Notes: generated from the letters alone by a model not told the origin. Positions 23,729 to 31,093 are shown, numbered from the stretch's first letter. The stretch: DNA of 46,137 bases from Candidatus Nanohaloarchaea archaeon (GCA_014297435.1 JACOQA010000004.1:94043-140179), one strand, 5' to 3'. Program-made: numbers and translations.

Positions 23729-24382
23729 CTACATTTCTCCATACTTTTCACAAAGCTCACAGCTATCCTCTCTTGCTGTACAGCCATTCCTGCCGTGCGT
23801 AATCAGAAGGATGTGAAACGGATACTTGATATCATCAGGAACTTTTTCCTCCATAATCTCATGTGTTTTACTTCTCGAGCACCCTTCCGGAACTAAACCT
23901 AATCTCTGAGAAAGCCTGTGTACATGTGTGTCCACTGGGAAGGTCGGCATTCCGAAATGGAAACAAAGTATTACTGAAGCTGTCTTCGGTCCGATTCCAG
24001 GTATCTCGGTCAACCAGTTCTTCGCCTCCTCCACATTCATGTCGTTGAGAAACTCGATGGAGTATTCTCCATCGTTCTCTTTCCTGATTATCTTCAAAGC
24101 CTTCTGGATTCGCTCTGCCTTTGTAGGTCCAAGACCTACAATACGTATAGTCTCCGTCAACTCGTCGTGCGGAGCGTTCTCAATCGCTTCATAGTCATCT
24201 CCGTACTCTTCTTTGAGGTTCCGGAAGCCTTTATCGCGGTTGATATCGTTGGTGTTCTGGGAGAGAATTGTTTCAATAACCCAGTCGATACCTGACTTTT
24301 GATCAGGTCTCTCAGGTTCACCGTACCTCCCAAGAAGATCTTGGTAAATTTCCCGTATTTTTTCTTGTTCGTCCATAAACAT
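23729..24382 (-). CDS. nth: Endonuclease III (DNA glycosylase/AP lyase), altered iron-sulfur C-terminus
   Basis: 217-aa (or 215 from the second ATG at 24376) HhH-GPD glycosylase that removes oxidised pyrimidines. The helix-hairpin-helix with the catalytic Lys is EIPGIGPKTASVIL and the catalytic Asp is in FPVDTHVHR. The cluster ligands should follow C-x6-C-x2-C-x5-C. Here Cys201, Cys208 and Cys211 are present, but the fourth position is Met217, immediately before the stop. A TGT codon sits one base out of frame (23731-23733), so deletion of a single base would restore the motif. Either the cluster is lost or incomplete, or the sequence carries a one-base error. Confidence 0.92.
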   Translation of the reverse strand: MFMDEQEKIREIYQDLLGRYGEPERPDQKSGIDWVIETILSQNTNDINRDKGFRNLKEEYGDDYEAIENAPHDELTETIRIVGLGPTKAERIQKALKIIRKENDGEYSIEFLNDMNVEEAKNWLTEIPGIGPKTASVILCFHFGMPTFPVDTHVHRLSQRLGLVPEGCSRSKTHEIMEEKVPDDIKYPFHILLITHGRNGCTAREDSCELCEKYGEM

Positions 24383-24405
24383 CGATTTGGTCGAGAAGTT
24401 TCAAA

Positions 24406-25284
24406 TTAGTTCGACCTACCTAATTGTAAGCCGTAAAACCTCTCAAGTATTGATCTGTTAGGATCGAAACCGCCAACAAACTTGCCCGGAAGTTTTTTGG
24501 AAAGATCTCTCTGACCTCTAAGATAAACTTCACCCTCCAGCCCCTCTAAGACTTGTCTGATCTCATTAAGATGCGATTCAATTTGCTCCTCACGTTTCTT
24601 TTCAAAACGTCCCTGTGAGAAACCGCCTTTACCATGTTCACGGTCAATTCTGGACTTCAGAACCTCAACTTCTTCGAATCCCCCACCTTTCTCGGTATAA
24701 ATATAGGTTTCTCCGGCTGAAACAAGTGTGAAGTATTTCTTTCTCTTGAAGAATTCCATTATTGGCTCGACATCAAATTTTTCTTCGATAGAGAACTTTT
24801 CGGGGTAGAAAGGCGCCACCTTTAGAATAAATGATCCTAGCTCCTCATCGATAAACGCAACAAAACCATTCTCGCCCTGAATCCGCGAATACTGGTTTTT
24901 CGTAATAGAGTTCTTGATCGAACGAAGATCTCTATGATCTTCAAGCTTACCGGGACTGTAAATACTGACTAGTTCGCCGCCTCCTGACTCAATAGTCGAT
25001 AGCTTTTCCAAGAGTCTTCTGGCAGAATTGTAGTCCAAGTTCTCGAATGTCCCATCCCATTCTTCCTCTTCCTCTTCGACCTCATTATCTTTATCCTGTT
25101 TGTCTTTCAGCCGGTTAAGCTCTTCTTCGGCCTCCTGTTTCTTCCTGGAAAGTTCTTTCCGTCTTTCCTCTTCAGCCTTAAAACGGTTCCTCCAGCTTTC
25201 TTTGTCCTGTTTTTCCTCTTCAAGCTTCTGTTCGAGCTCTTCGATTCTTTCCTCAAGTTCTTCTGTGTTCCAGGGAAGCTTCAT
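24406..25284 (-). CDS. Vms1-like (VLRF1 domain) peptidyl-tRNA release factor homologue
   Basis: 292 aa. The N-terminal 75 residues are a charged coiled coil; then a domain with the catalytic signature HGKGGFSQGRFEKKRE (Gln224 in the G-x-x-Q motif), as in Vms1/ANKZF1 and eRF1-like domains. These release nascent chains from stalled ribosomes by cleaving peptidyl-tRNA. A TTTAAA box (25308-25313) is about 26 bp before the ATG on the minus strand, so it is probably leaderless. The identification rests mainly on the GGFSQxRF motif. Confidence 0.8.
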   Translation of the reverse strand: MKLPWNTEELEERIEELEQKLEEEKQDKESWRNRFKAEEERRKELSRKKQEAEEELNRLKDKQDKDNEVEEEEEEWDGTFENLDYNSARRLLEKLSTIESGGGELVSIYSPGKLEDHRDLRSIKNSITKNQYSRIQGENGFVAFIDEELGSFILKVAPFYPEKFSIEEKFDVEPIMEFFKRKKYFTLVSAGETYIYTEKGGGFEEVEVLKSRIDREHGKGGFSQGRFEKKREEQIESHLNEIRQVLEGLEGEVYLRGQRDLSKKLPGKFVGGFDPNRSILERFYGLQLGRSN

Positions 25285-25372
25285 GGTTTCAGGTACTTCT
25301 CCACGGGTTTAAAGCCTTGTACAGCGGAAAAGTTAAAAAGGTAGTCGATAACTTCTGGATGTGGGATAAGAC

Positions 25373-25675
25373 ATGACTGCAAAGACTGTTGAGGAACTTT
25401 CACCCGAGGACGACGATATTGAAATCGAAGGAAAAATTGCCGAACTACCGACTCCACGTGCCGTGACCACCCAGTACGGCCAGAAAAAAATTACTACCGT
25501 AGTTTTCGAGGACGAGACCGGAAAGATCGACCTCACCCTCTGGGAAGAGGAAATTGAGGCAGTTGAAGAGGGCGCAAGCGTCAGGATAGAAGGCGCCTAC
25601 GTCCGTGAATGGGCTGACGATATTCAGCTCAACATCGGCCGCGATGGAAACATCGAACAGGTAGAAGAGGAATAA
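25373..25675 (+). CDS. Single OB-fold ssDNA-binding protein
   Basis: 100 aa, one OB fold: IEIEGKIAELPTPRAVTT, TTVVFEDETGKIDLTLWEEE, ASVRIEGAYVREWADDIQLN. The layout matches the archaeal short RPA/SOSS-B-type proteins. The TATA-like GTTAAAAAGG lies about 35 bp before the ATG. It is divergent from the Vms1-like gene and a GGGAC-GTCCC hairpin follows its stop. Confidence 0.85.
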   Translation: MTAKTVEELSPEDDDIEIEGKIAELPTPRAVTTQYGQKKITTVVFEDETGKIDLTLWEEEIEAVEEGASVRIEGAYVREWADDIQLNIGRDGNIEQVEEE

Positions 25676-25686
25676 ACTAGAAACCC

Positions 25687-25702
25687 GGGACCGGAAAGTC
25701 CC
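25687..25702 (+). terminator. Short hairpin after the OB-fold gene
   Basis: GGGAC (25687-25691) and GTCCC (25698-25702) with a CGGAAA loop, followed by a T/C-rich stretch (TTCTATTTC) at about 25715-25730. Plausible transcript end before the GTPase gene; the stem is short. Confidence 0.4.
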
Positions 25703-25771
25703 TCACAACCTTAACTTCTATTTCTATATACTGGGATTTTTAACTTCTCAGCATCAAACTTGGCATAAAGG

Positions 25772-26860
25772 ATGGGAATCGAGGAACGTATACAGGAGCT
25801 TGAGGACAAACTTGAGGAAACTCCTGTCAACAAAGCAACGGAGACTGAGAGAGGTCGTATCAAGGGCCAGATCGCTGACCTGAAGGAGGAGAAGCAAAAG
25901 AAGCAGAAAAGTACCGAAGACACTTCCGGATACGCTGTTGAGAAGAAAGGCGATGCCACAGTCGCACTTGTAGGATTCCCGAGTGTCGGAAAATCTTCTT
26001 TACTCAATAAACTTACTAACGCTGATTCCGAGACAGGGGAATACGAGTTCACAACCTTAGATGTCGAGCCCGGCATGTTGAAACATAGAGGCGCAAACAT
26101 ACAGATACTTGACGTACCTGGCTTGATTGGAGGTGCCGCAGATGGTAGAGGTGGAGGACAACAGGTTCTCTCTGTTGTCAGAAACGCCGACCTGATTCTA
26201 TACATGCTTGACCCCGAGGAGATGAGAGAAGAGGAGATCAAACAGGAGATATACAACGTCGGAATACGTACAAATATCGAACCCCCGAACATGAAGGTGG
26301 AGAAGAAAGGAAAAGGCGGTATAACAGTCTCCTCAACTGTAGACCTAGATATTGAACACGATACTGTCGAAAGCATTATGCATCAGAAAGGTTTCGTAAA
26401 TGCTAACGTTACTATAAGAGAGGAAATGGATCTTGACCGTTTTATCGACGGTTTAATGAACAACAGGAAGTACATTCCTGCAATTACCACAGTTAACAAG
26501 ATAGATCTGATTGATTCCAGTAAAGTAAATGATTACGAGGAAGAGTACGATTTACTTATATCTGCGAAGGACGGAAAGAATCTCGATGAGCTGAAGGATT
26601 TGATCTTCGAGGGACTAGGGCTTATCAGGATCTACATGAAGGAAAAAGGCGAAGAAGCCGACAAAGACGACCCCCTGATTCTTAGAGAAGGAGATACCGT
26701 TGAAAGTGCGCTTGAAACACTTCCCGGTGATATGAAGGATCGTTTCAAGAAAGCCAAAGTCACAGGTCCTTCATCGAAGTTCCCTAACCAAAAGGTGGGA
26801 GTAGAGCATGAGTTGATGGACGAAGATGTTCTTGAGTTAAACTTGAGGCATCTTAGTTGA
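25772..26860 (+). CDS. DRG/Rbg-type developmentally regulated GTP-binding protein
   Basis: 362-aa OBG-superfamily GTPase, ribosome associated in eukaryotes. N-terminal helical domain (IEERIQELEDKLEETP), then G1 GFPSVGKSS, G3 DVPGLIGGA, G4 NKID and G5 SAKDG, with a C-terminal TGS domain (IRIYMKEKGE ...). Intact and of usual length. The upstream box TTTTTAACTT lies about 32 bp before the ATG, giving a leader of a few nt. Confidence 0.95.
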   Translation: MGIEERIQELEDKLEETPVNKATETERGRIKGQIADLKEEKQKKQKSTEDTSGYAVEKKGDATVALVGFPSVGKSSLLNKLTNADSETGEYEFTTLDVEPGMLKHRGANIQILDVPGLIGGAADGRGGGQQVLSVVRNADLILYMLDPEEMREEEIKQEIYNVGIRTNIEPPNMKVEKKGKGGITVSSTVDLDIEHDTVESIMHQKGFVNANVTIREEMDLDRFIDGLMNNRKYIPAITTVNKIDLIDSSKVNDYEEEYDLLISAKDGKNLDELKDLIFEGLGLIRIYMKEKGEEADKDDPLILREGDTVESALETLPGDMKDRFKKAKVTGPSSKFPNQKVGVEHELMDEDVLELNLRHLS

Positions 26861-26895
26861 ATAAAAATAAAGAGAGAAAATTCCAGAGGATTTCT

Positions 26896-27213
26896 TTACT
26901 CTTCATCACTACGCTTTTCCTGTTCTCTTTCGATTAGGTCTCTGAGCGCGGAGGCTAGGAATCCTAATGTAATAGCGTCGCCTACAATTTTTAGCGAAGG
27001 GAATGCTAGTGGACCCATCTTGAGGAGACCTCCTTGAGTGTCGATAAGCGGTGTAAACATCATAATCGAGAATACCGCTGTGGCTGCCGCAACTTTAATA
27101 CTCAGTCTCTCCTCGAAGTCCTTGTGGTACACATCAAGATACCAGATTGTAAGCATTGCAGCCACAAGTCCTCCTGCGCCTATAAATGCACTTATGAGCG
27201 TATAAGTTTCCAT
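26896..27213 (-). CDS. Small membrane protein, 105 aa
   Basis: Two to three membrane helices: TLISAFIGAGGLVAAMLTIW, then a long helix-like region (VAAATAVFSIMMFTPLI) and LKIVGDAITLGFLASALRDL, with a charged C-terminus. Family unknown; reminiscent of small holin-like or accessory membrane proteins, but without decisive motif. TTTTAAA (27237-27243) is about 27 bp before the ATG. Lies divergently beside the cdc6 gene. Confidence 0.6.
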   Translation of the reverse strand: METYTLISAFIGAGGLVAAMLTIWYLDVYHKDFEERLSIKVAAATAVFSIMMFTPLIDTQGGLLKMGPLAFPSLKIVGDAITLGFLASALRDLIEREQEKRSDEE

Positions 27214-27313
27214 AAAGTCGAATTAGCTAAGCTCAGTTTTAAACCTTCCCTAAAAACGTATTACAAAAACCCTCTATTTTTGGAGCTTAAACCATTTTTG
27301 TATTACATATTTC

Positions 27314-27363
27314 TAGCGGAAGTAACGGAAAGGTACGTCTCCCTGTTTTAAACTACCGGAAGT
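27314..27363. promoter_or_regulatory. cdc6 upstream region with repeated CGGAAGT boxes; candidate origin
   Basis: TAGCGGAAGT (27314-27323) and TACCGGAAGT (27354-27363) lie in the 160-bp AT-rich gap before cdc6; a third, inverted copy (ACTTCCGGTA, 28412-28421) lies right after the gene. A TTTTTGTA/TACAAAAA inverted pair is also in the gap. Archaeal origins often adjoin orc1/cdc6 and carry repeated Orc boxes, but these do not match the standard ORB, and CCGGAAGT also occurs in coding sequence. The TATA box of cdc6 (TTTTAAAC, 27346-27353) lies between the copies. Confidence 0.3.
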
Positions 27364-27374
27364 ATTATAGTTCC

Positions 27375-28394
27375 GTGAGAACTCCGAACACTGTTATAGA
27401 GGACGCGAGGGTGCTAACAGCCGACTTTCTGCCGAACAGAATGGTTCACAGGAACTCACAGCTCAACGAGATAAAACGCTGCCTCGAACCCATACTCGAC
27501 GGAAAGAACCCGAGAAACATGCTGCTCTACGGACCTCCAGGAACCGGAAAATCAACCATGGCAGAGTACGTAGTCGATGAACTACAGAAACACTCCTCCA
27601 CAGTTGTGTGGGGAAGCGTCAACTGCTGGAGATACCCCTCAAGATTCAAAGTATACTACAACCTACTACAGGACATAGGAGTCAACCTGATCCACAGGAC
27701 AGGAACACCTACGGACGAACTGGTTGACAAGTTCAGGGAAAAAGTATCGGGAAGACCGAGCATCGTTATACTCGATGAGGTAGACCAGATCGAAGAGGAA
27801 AGAATACTCTACGACTTTGCCCGAGAAAACAACATAGGGTTGATAATGATCGCCAACAAGGAAACCGCATTATACGATGTCGACCAGAGAATAAGATCCT
27901 CTCTGGAAGGAACCAAAGAAGTACGTTTCCCAGCCTACCCGCAAGAAGAACTAGTCGACATCCTAAAGGATAGGAGGAAGTGGGGTTTGAGAAAAGAGGC
28001 TGTAGACAACCAGCAACTAAACAGAATCGCTTCAAGAGCGGATGGTGACGCCCGGGTTGCGATAAACGGTTTGAGGATTGCTGCGGAAGAAGCAGAGAAC
28101 AGGGACATGGAAGAAATTACTGACGCAATAGTCGAGAACGCCCTGCCGCAAGCCGAAGAAGAGAACAAATCCAAGTCAGTCGATAAGTTAAACGGACACC
28201 AGGAAGTTCTCTACGAGATCATTAAGGAAGAGGGAGAGATTTCTCCAGGCGAACTGTACGAGGAGTACGAGGAAAAGGTGGATGATCCGAAGACCGAAAG
28301 AACCCGAAGGAAGTACTTGAAGAAGATGGATCACTACCGCTTGATCGAGTCAGAAGGAGAAGGTCGTTGGAGGAAGTACCGGTTACAGGAGTAG
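27375..28394 (+). CDS. cdc6: Orc1/Cdc6 replication initiator
   Basis: 339-aa AAA+ initiator that binds origins and loads MCM. Walker A is YGPPGTGKST and Walker B IVILDEVDQIEE; sensor 1 is GLIMIANKETA. The C-terminal winged helix (VDKLNGHQEVLYEIIKEEG to the end) binds DNA. Start is GTG 27375, 27 bp after a TTTTAAAC box, leaderless. This is a compact family member; no second copy is seen in the window. Repeats flank the gene. Confidence 0.95.
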   Translation: MRTPNTVIEDARVLTADFLPNRMVHRNSQLNEIKRCLEPILDGKNPRNMLLYGPPGTGKSTMAEYVVDELQKHSSTVVWGSVNCWRYPSRFKVYYNLLQDIGVNLIHRTGTPTDELVDKFREKVSGRPSIVILDEVDQIEEERILYDFARENNIGLIMIANKETALYDVDQRIRSSLEGTKEVRFPAYPQEELVDILKDRRKWGLRKEAVDNQQLNRIASRADGDARVAINGLRIAAEEAENRDMEEITDAIVENALPQAEEENKSKSVDKLNGHQEVLYEIIKEEGEISPGELYEEYEEKVDDPKTERTRRKYLKKMDHYRLIESEGEGRWRKYRLQE

Positions 28395-28465
28395 AGATTT
28401 TTTCTATCGGAACTTCCGGTAACCTCCTCGTTTGTTTATAAACCGAGTCTTGTCCTTTGAAAGAT

Positions 28466-28660
28466 ATGTCCGCAAACATTCGTGCCTACGAGGACCATTT
28501 CGAGTACCTTCCCGAGAAGGAGAAAAAAGCCGTAAAACAGCTCTTAGATGCCGAAGAAGAGGATAAGGTTCCTATGATGATCGTGAAACAGGTCGACCGC
28601 AACAAGATGTATGAGGAAGAAGAAAACCACACTATATCTAGGATGCGAAGAAAGCCTTAG
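28466..28660 (+). CDS. Small acidic hypothetical protein, 64 aa
   Basis: Unrecognised. Helical, charged (YEDHFEYLPEKEKKAVKQLL ... EEEENHTISRMRRKP), with a basic C-terminus. ATG 28466 chosen over TTG 28457 because the TATA TTTATAAA (about 28436-28443) lies about 27 bp upstream, giving a leaderless message. Sits directly after cdc6. Confidence 0.6.
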   Translation: MSANIRAYEDHFEYLPEKEKKAVKQLLDAEEEDKVPMMIVKQVDRNKMYEEEENHTISRMRRKP

Positions 28661-28739
28661 AAACCTTTATGAACTCCGCAAAACGATTAGAACGGTTTTC
28701 AAGAGCAAGGGTTTATAAGCGTGCAGGGGGATTTTTAGC

Positions 28740-28850
28740 ATGATGCAAACCGATTTCATGGATGAGACTGGTCGACAGATTCCGGTCGAGTTCGAACAGG
28801 GAAACCTCTTTTCCCGCGCGGTAAGCAAACTAATGGGTTTCAGAAACTAG
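28740..28850 (+). CDS. Small ORF, 36 aa
   Basis: A short ATG-to-TAG frame (MMQTDFMDETGRQIPVEFEQ then GNLFSRAVSKLMGFRN). A strong TATA box, TTTATAA at 28712-28718, is 25 bp before the ATG, the exact spacing of its leaderless neighbours, and a pyrimidine-rich tract (28871-28886) follows the stop. It ends in an amphipathic basic helix. Nothing similar recognised; the promoter placement is the main support. Confidence 0.5.
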   Translation: MMQTDFMDETGRQIPVEFEQGNLFSRAVSKLMGFRN

Positions 28851-28966
28851 GGAGGGGAACCCGACCCGAGATTTCTTCTTTTCTATTATCAACCAGTTAA
28901 TTGTAGATCAACCCGCTTAAATCTTTCCGATAAAGCTCTAATACCATTTGAACAGTTATACTACAT

Positions 28967-29212
28967 ATGGGGAAGGCGGATATACTTGAAGACGAAGATA
29001 TTGAAGAAATCTATGTAGAAGTCCGAGGTTCGGGCGAGACTTATGAAACAGTCTTAGAGAAACTTGGGGAGCTAAGTATTGATTACAACGAATCAGAAGA
29101 TCCTTCAACCTATACTACAGGCGTGGTAATGAAAGTGAATCCTGAGAAAGGTCTTGGAGGAAAATTTAAAGGAGAAGAGGCGTTGGACGCCTTAAACGTT
29201 TTACTCGAGTAG
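28967..29212 (+). CDS. Small acidic hypothetical protein, 81 aa
   Basis: Unrecognised alpha-beta protein (IEEIYVEVRGSGETYETVLE, then YTTGVVMKVNPEKGLGG). The pattern of two strands with a helix is compact but no family match comes to mind. The 3' end overlaps the convergent S8e gene by 12 bp. The nearest TATA-like run is about 48 bp upstream, so a short leader is likely; no clear Shine-Dalgarno. Confidence 0.6.
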   Translation: MGKADILEDEDIEEIYVEVRGSGETYETVLEKLGELSIDYNESEDPSTYTTGVVMKVNPEKGLGGKFKGEEALDALNVLLE

Positions 29213-29575
29213 TTCTCCGTTTACAACTCCTTCCTGCCCAGGTCTTGAAGTAATTCTGGCCTTTCCTTCAGAAGTTGTTACGATTGCGCCCTTGGTTAGT
29301 AGCGAACGTCTTACGAAGTTAGGGTTCGCATCGTTCTCTTCAACTGCTTCGATATCTGCGCTTACAACACCATCATCGGTTGCGAGGTTGATTGTCTCAG
29401 CGCCCTTTACTACGTTTTTGTTGTTTCCTCCGCGAGTATCTTTTTTCTCCACCTTCTTTTCATCGAGCTGCGGTTCCGAGAACTCGGATCCCAGGTCGTG
29501 TTTCCGGGACTTTCTGTAGCTTCGTGTTCTTCCGCCCGTCTTCTTTCTTCCGTTCTGTCTGTGCCAGATTGCCAT
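29201..29575 (-). CDS. rps8e: 30S ribosomal protein S8e
   Basis: 124 aa, the short archaeal S8e. N-terminal WHRQNGRKKTGGRTRSYRKS is typical, and the C-terminal half (RRSLLTKGAIVTTSEGKARI then TSRPGQEGVVNGELLE) is the diagnostic strand-loop region. TTTTATAAAA (about 29597-29606) is about 27 bp before the ATG. The gene is divergent from LSm, with an inverted repeat in the intervening 146 bp. Confidence 0.95.
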   Translation of the reverse strand: MAIWHRQNGRKKTGGRTRSYRKSRKHDLGSEFSEPQLDEKKVEKKDTRGGNNKNVVKGAETINLATDDGVVSADIEAVEENDANPNFVRRSLLTKGAIVTTSEGKARITSRPGQEGVVNGELLE

Positions 29576-29629
29576 ACAGTAATGCTCTAGCTGAAATTTT
29601 ATAAAAACCTCTCTAACCCTTCAACTCCA

Positions 29630-29651
29630 CGGATATACGGCGTTATATCCG
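29630..29651. promoter_or_regulatory. Perfect inverted repeat CGGATATA-N6-TATATCCG between S8e and LSm
   Basis: CGGATATA (29630-29637) and TATATCCG (29644-29651) are separated by CGGCGT; an outer pair CCACG/CGTGG (about 29627 and 29659) extends it. It lies between the S8e TATA box and the LSm TATA box (about 29676-29685), where a repressor could control both. Not explained by either promoter. Confidence 0.5.
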
Positions 29652-29721
29652 CCTCAGAACGTGGCACAGGGCAGGGTTTATATAAGTTGTAGGAAGAACT
29701 TCGGTTATAGGTGTTTCTAAG

Positions 29722-29958
29722 ATGGGAGACAACGACGACGGAAAGAGGCCACTCGACGTACTAGATACTGCAAAAGGAGACAGAGTAATCGCAAAACTGA
29801 AAGGCGGCCAGACAGTTTCCGGCAACCTGAAGGCTTTCGACCTCCACCTCAACATGTGGCTCGAAGAAGCTTCAGTCACGGATGAAGACGGAGGACAGAC
29901 AGACTACGGAAAACTCTTGATCAGAGGCGACAACGTAATACTAGTCAGCCCGGAGTGA
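29722..29958 (+). CDS. Sm-like archaeal protein (LSm)
   Basis: 78-aa Sm-fold RNA-binding protein forming a heptameric ring. Sm1 ([20 protein letters not shown]) and Sm2 ([13 protein letters not shown]) are present. TATA TTTATATAAG (29676-29685) and the AGGTG before the ATG give a short leader. LSm-L37e is a conserved archaeal gene pair, and here L37e starts 7 bp later. Confidence 0.95.
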   Translation: MGDNDDGKRPLDVLDTAKGDRVIAKLKGGQTVSGNLKAFDLHLNMWLEEASVTDEDGGQTDYGKLLIRGDNVILVSPE

Positions 29959-29965
29959 TTCAATA

Positions 29966-30121
29966 ATGGGATTAAACAAAGGAAAACGTAACAAGAAGAC
30001 TCACGGTAAGTGCCGCAGATGCGGCAACAAGTCGTTCCACCTCAGGAAGAAAGAATGTGCTTCCTGCGGATTCGGAAAGACAAAGAAGATGAACAAGCCA
30101 GAGAAAAAGAGGAAAGCATAA
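29966..30121 (+). CDS. rpl37e: 50S ribosomal protein L37e
   Basis: 51-aa zinc-ribbon ribosomal protein; too short for many gene finders. [19 protein letters not shown] and ECASCGFG give the four zinc-binding cysteines. Its TAA overlaps the ATG of the next gene (TAATG), so the three genes LSm, L37e and the 76-aa gene are probably co-translated. Highly basic, as expected for a rRNA-binding protein. Confidence 0.95.
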   Translation: MGLNKGKRNKKTHGKCRRCGNKSFHLRKKECASCGFGKTKKMNKPEKKRKA

Positions 30122-30351
30122 TGGAGAAGAACTACTCGGTAATCATTCTCTCCGCAGCGGGAGACTTCCTTGTTGAAGAGGAAGACCAGCTGGAGAAAAA
30201 GGAGAAAGGTGTAGTAGCCAGAAAGCCTTACATCTACACCGAAGAGGATGAAGCTCAGAGGATCGATGCCGAGAAGATCTTCGTTCCGTACAGTTCGATG
30301 GACAACATCCAATACGGCGAGTTCGACATCGAAACTGTCGAGCTAGAATAA
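30121..30351 (+). CDS. Small acidic hypothetical protein, 76 aa
   Basis: Unrecognised. The ATG at 30121 overlaps the L37e stop codon; the frame is open further upstream but that would run through L37e. A short N-terminal strand (NYSVIILSAAGDFLVEEEDQ) and IFVPYSSMDNIQYGEFDIET suggest a small beta fold. Its place in the LSm-L37e operon hints at an RNA-linked role, which is inference only. Confidence 0.65.
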   Translation: MEKNYSVIILSAAGDFLVEEEDQLEKKEKGVVARKPYIYTEEDEAQRIDAEKIFVPYSSMDNIQYGEFDIETVELE

Positions 30352-30359
30352 AGGTATCT

Positions 30360-30402
30360 CCCATCAAAGGGGCATTTGAGCCCTTTCTTATCTTTTGATG
30401 GG
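30360..30402 (+). repeat. Hairpin abutting the tRNA-Lys 5' end
   Basis: CCCATCAAA (30360-30368) is complementary to TTTGATGGG (30394-30402), whose last three Gs are the first bases of tRNA-Lys. Inside, GGGC-ATTTGA-GCCC (30370-30383) is followed by TTTCTT. The inner hairpin looks like a terminator for the LSm-L37e operon; the outer pairing would compete with the tRNA acceptor stem. Confidence 0.45.
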
Positions 30403-30473
30403 CCCGTAGCTCAGTCTGGCAGAGCACCGGCCTTTTAAGCCGGGCGTCGCGGGTTCAAATCCCGTCGGGCCCA
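30400..30473 (+). tRNA. tRNA-Lys (anticodon TTT)
   Basis: Full cloverleaf: acceptor GGGCCCG (30400-30406) pairs with CGGGCCC (30466-30472), discriminator A 30473. Anticodon stem CCGGC/GCCGG with loop CTTTTAA and anticodon TTT at 30434-30436; T-arm CGGGTTCAAATCCCG. No intron and no encoded CCA. The flanking upstream hairpin shares its first three bases. It probably follows or is processed from the LSm operon transcript, since no separate TATA box is evident. Confidence 0.97.
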
Positions 30474-30497
30474 ATTTCAATAAAAAACCCTGTTTCT

Positions 30498-30974
30498 TCA
30501 GAAACCTACACTTCTCTTAACAATTCTACTAATTTTGGTCAGCTTTCCTGCGATACTCAAACGCCCAATATAGGCTCCTAGGAGAGCCTCTTCTTCGAAA
30601 GGCAGGAACTCAGCGATAGCTCTACCTACCCGTGCCTCACGCATGATTGAGAATACAGGGATTATTAACAAGAAGTCGAGCCAGTGCTGTTCGAAGAACT
30701 GTTTTCTTGAGGTTGCAAGTCTTGCCGCCACCACAAGCCGGGCACTGAAGTAGATTATTAGTCCGTAGTTCAGTAAGTTGACCGCTGTTCGAGTTCCTGG
30801 GTTGACAGGCAGCACAAACATGACTGTGATTATTGATCCTATGCCGATTAATGCAAATGGAAGCAGTTGATCTAGGATTTTCTTGGCTCTAGAAGCTCTT
30901 TTCTGGGAAAATCTGGACTCTAGACCTTCCTCGATGTTTTCGACTCCTTCTCTGTAGTCTTCTTCCAGACCCAT
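30498..30974 (-). CDS. Membrane protein with voltage-sensor-like helices, 158 aa
   Basis: About four hydrophobic segments: FALIGIGSIITVMFVLPV, VNLLNYGLIIYFSARLVVAA, HWLDFLLIIPVFS, plus the C-terminal region. HWLDFLLIIP followed by basic residues resembles the S2-S3 region of voltage-sensor domains of potassium channels, but no pore loop is seen. Function uncertain. TTTTAAG (31001-31007) is about 27 bp before the ATG. Confidence 0.6.
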   Translation of the reverse strand: MGLEEDYREGVENIEEGLESRFSQKRASRAKKILDQLLPFALIGIGSIITVMFVLPVNPGTRTAVNLLNYGLIIYFSARLVVAARLATSRKQFFEQHWLDFLLIIPVFSIMREARVGRAIAEFLPFEEEALLGAYIGRLSIAGKLTKISRIVKRSVGF

Positions 30975-31093
30975 TAAAGATGTGTTTAACCCAGGTCCGT
31001 CTTAAAACTTGGCGATCTAGAACCTTTTACACGAGGAAAAGACGGCAAGGAGCAAGACCTTTTAGAATGTTAAGGTTCAAGCCTTGTTTGTAA

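Noticed and set aside
25711-26376. Long open frame on the minus strand within the DRG GTPase gene
   Set aside because: It is the antisense shadow of a clearly conserved gene; composition is Ser/Pro/Phe-rich and unlike the acidic proteome.
28407-28425. CGGAACTTCCGGTAAC as a terminator of cdc6
   Set aside because: Short GGAA/TTCC pairing without a T-tract afterwards; more likely related to the CGGAAGT boxes, itself uncertain.
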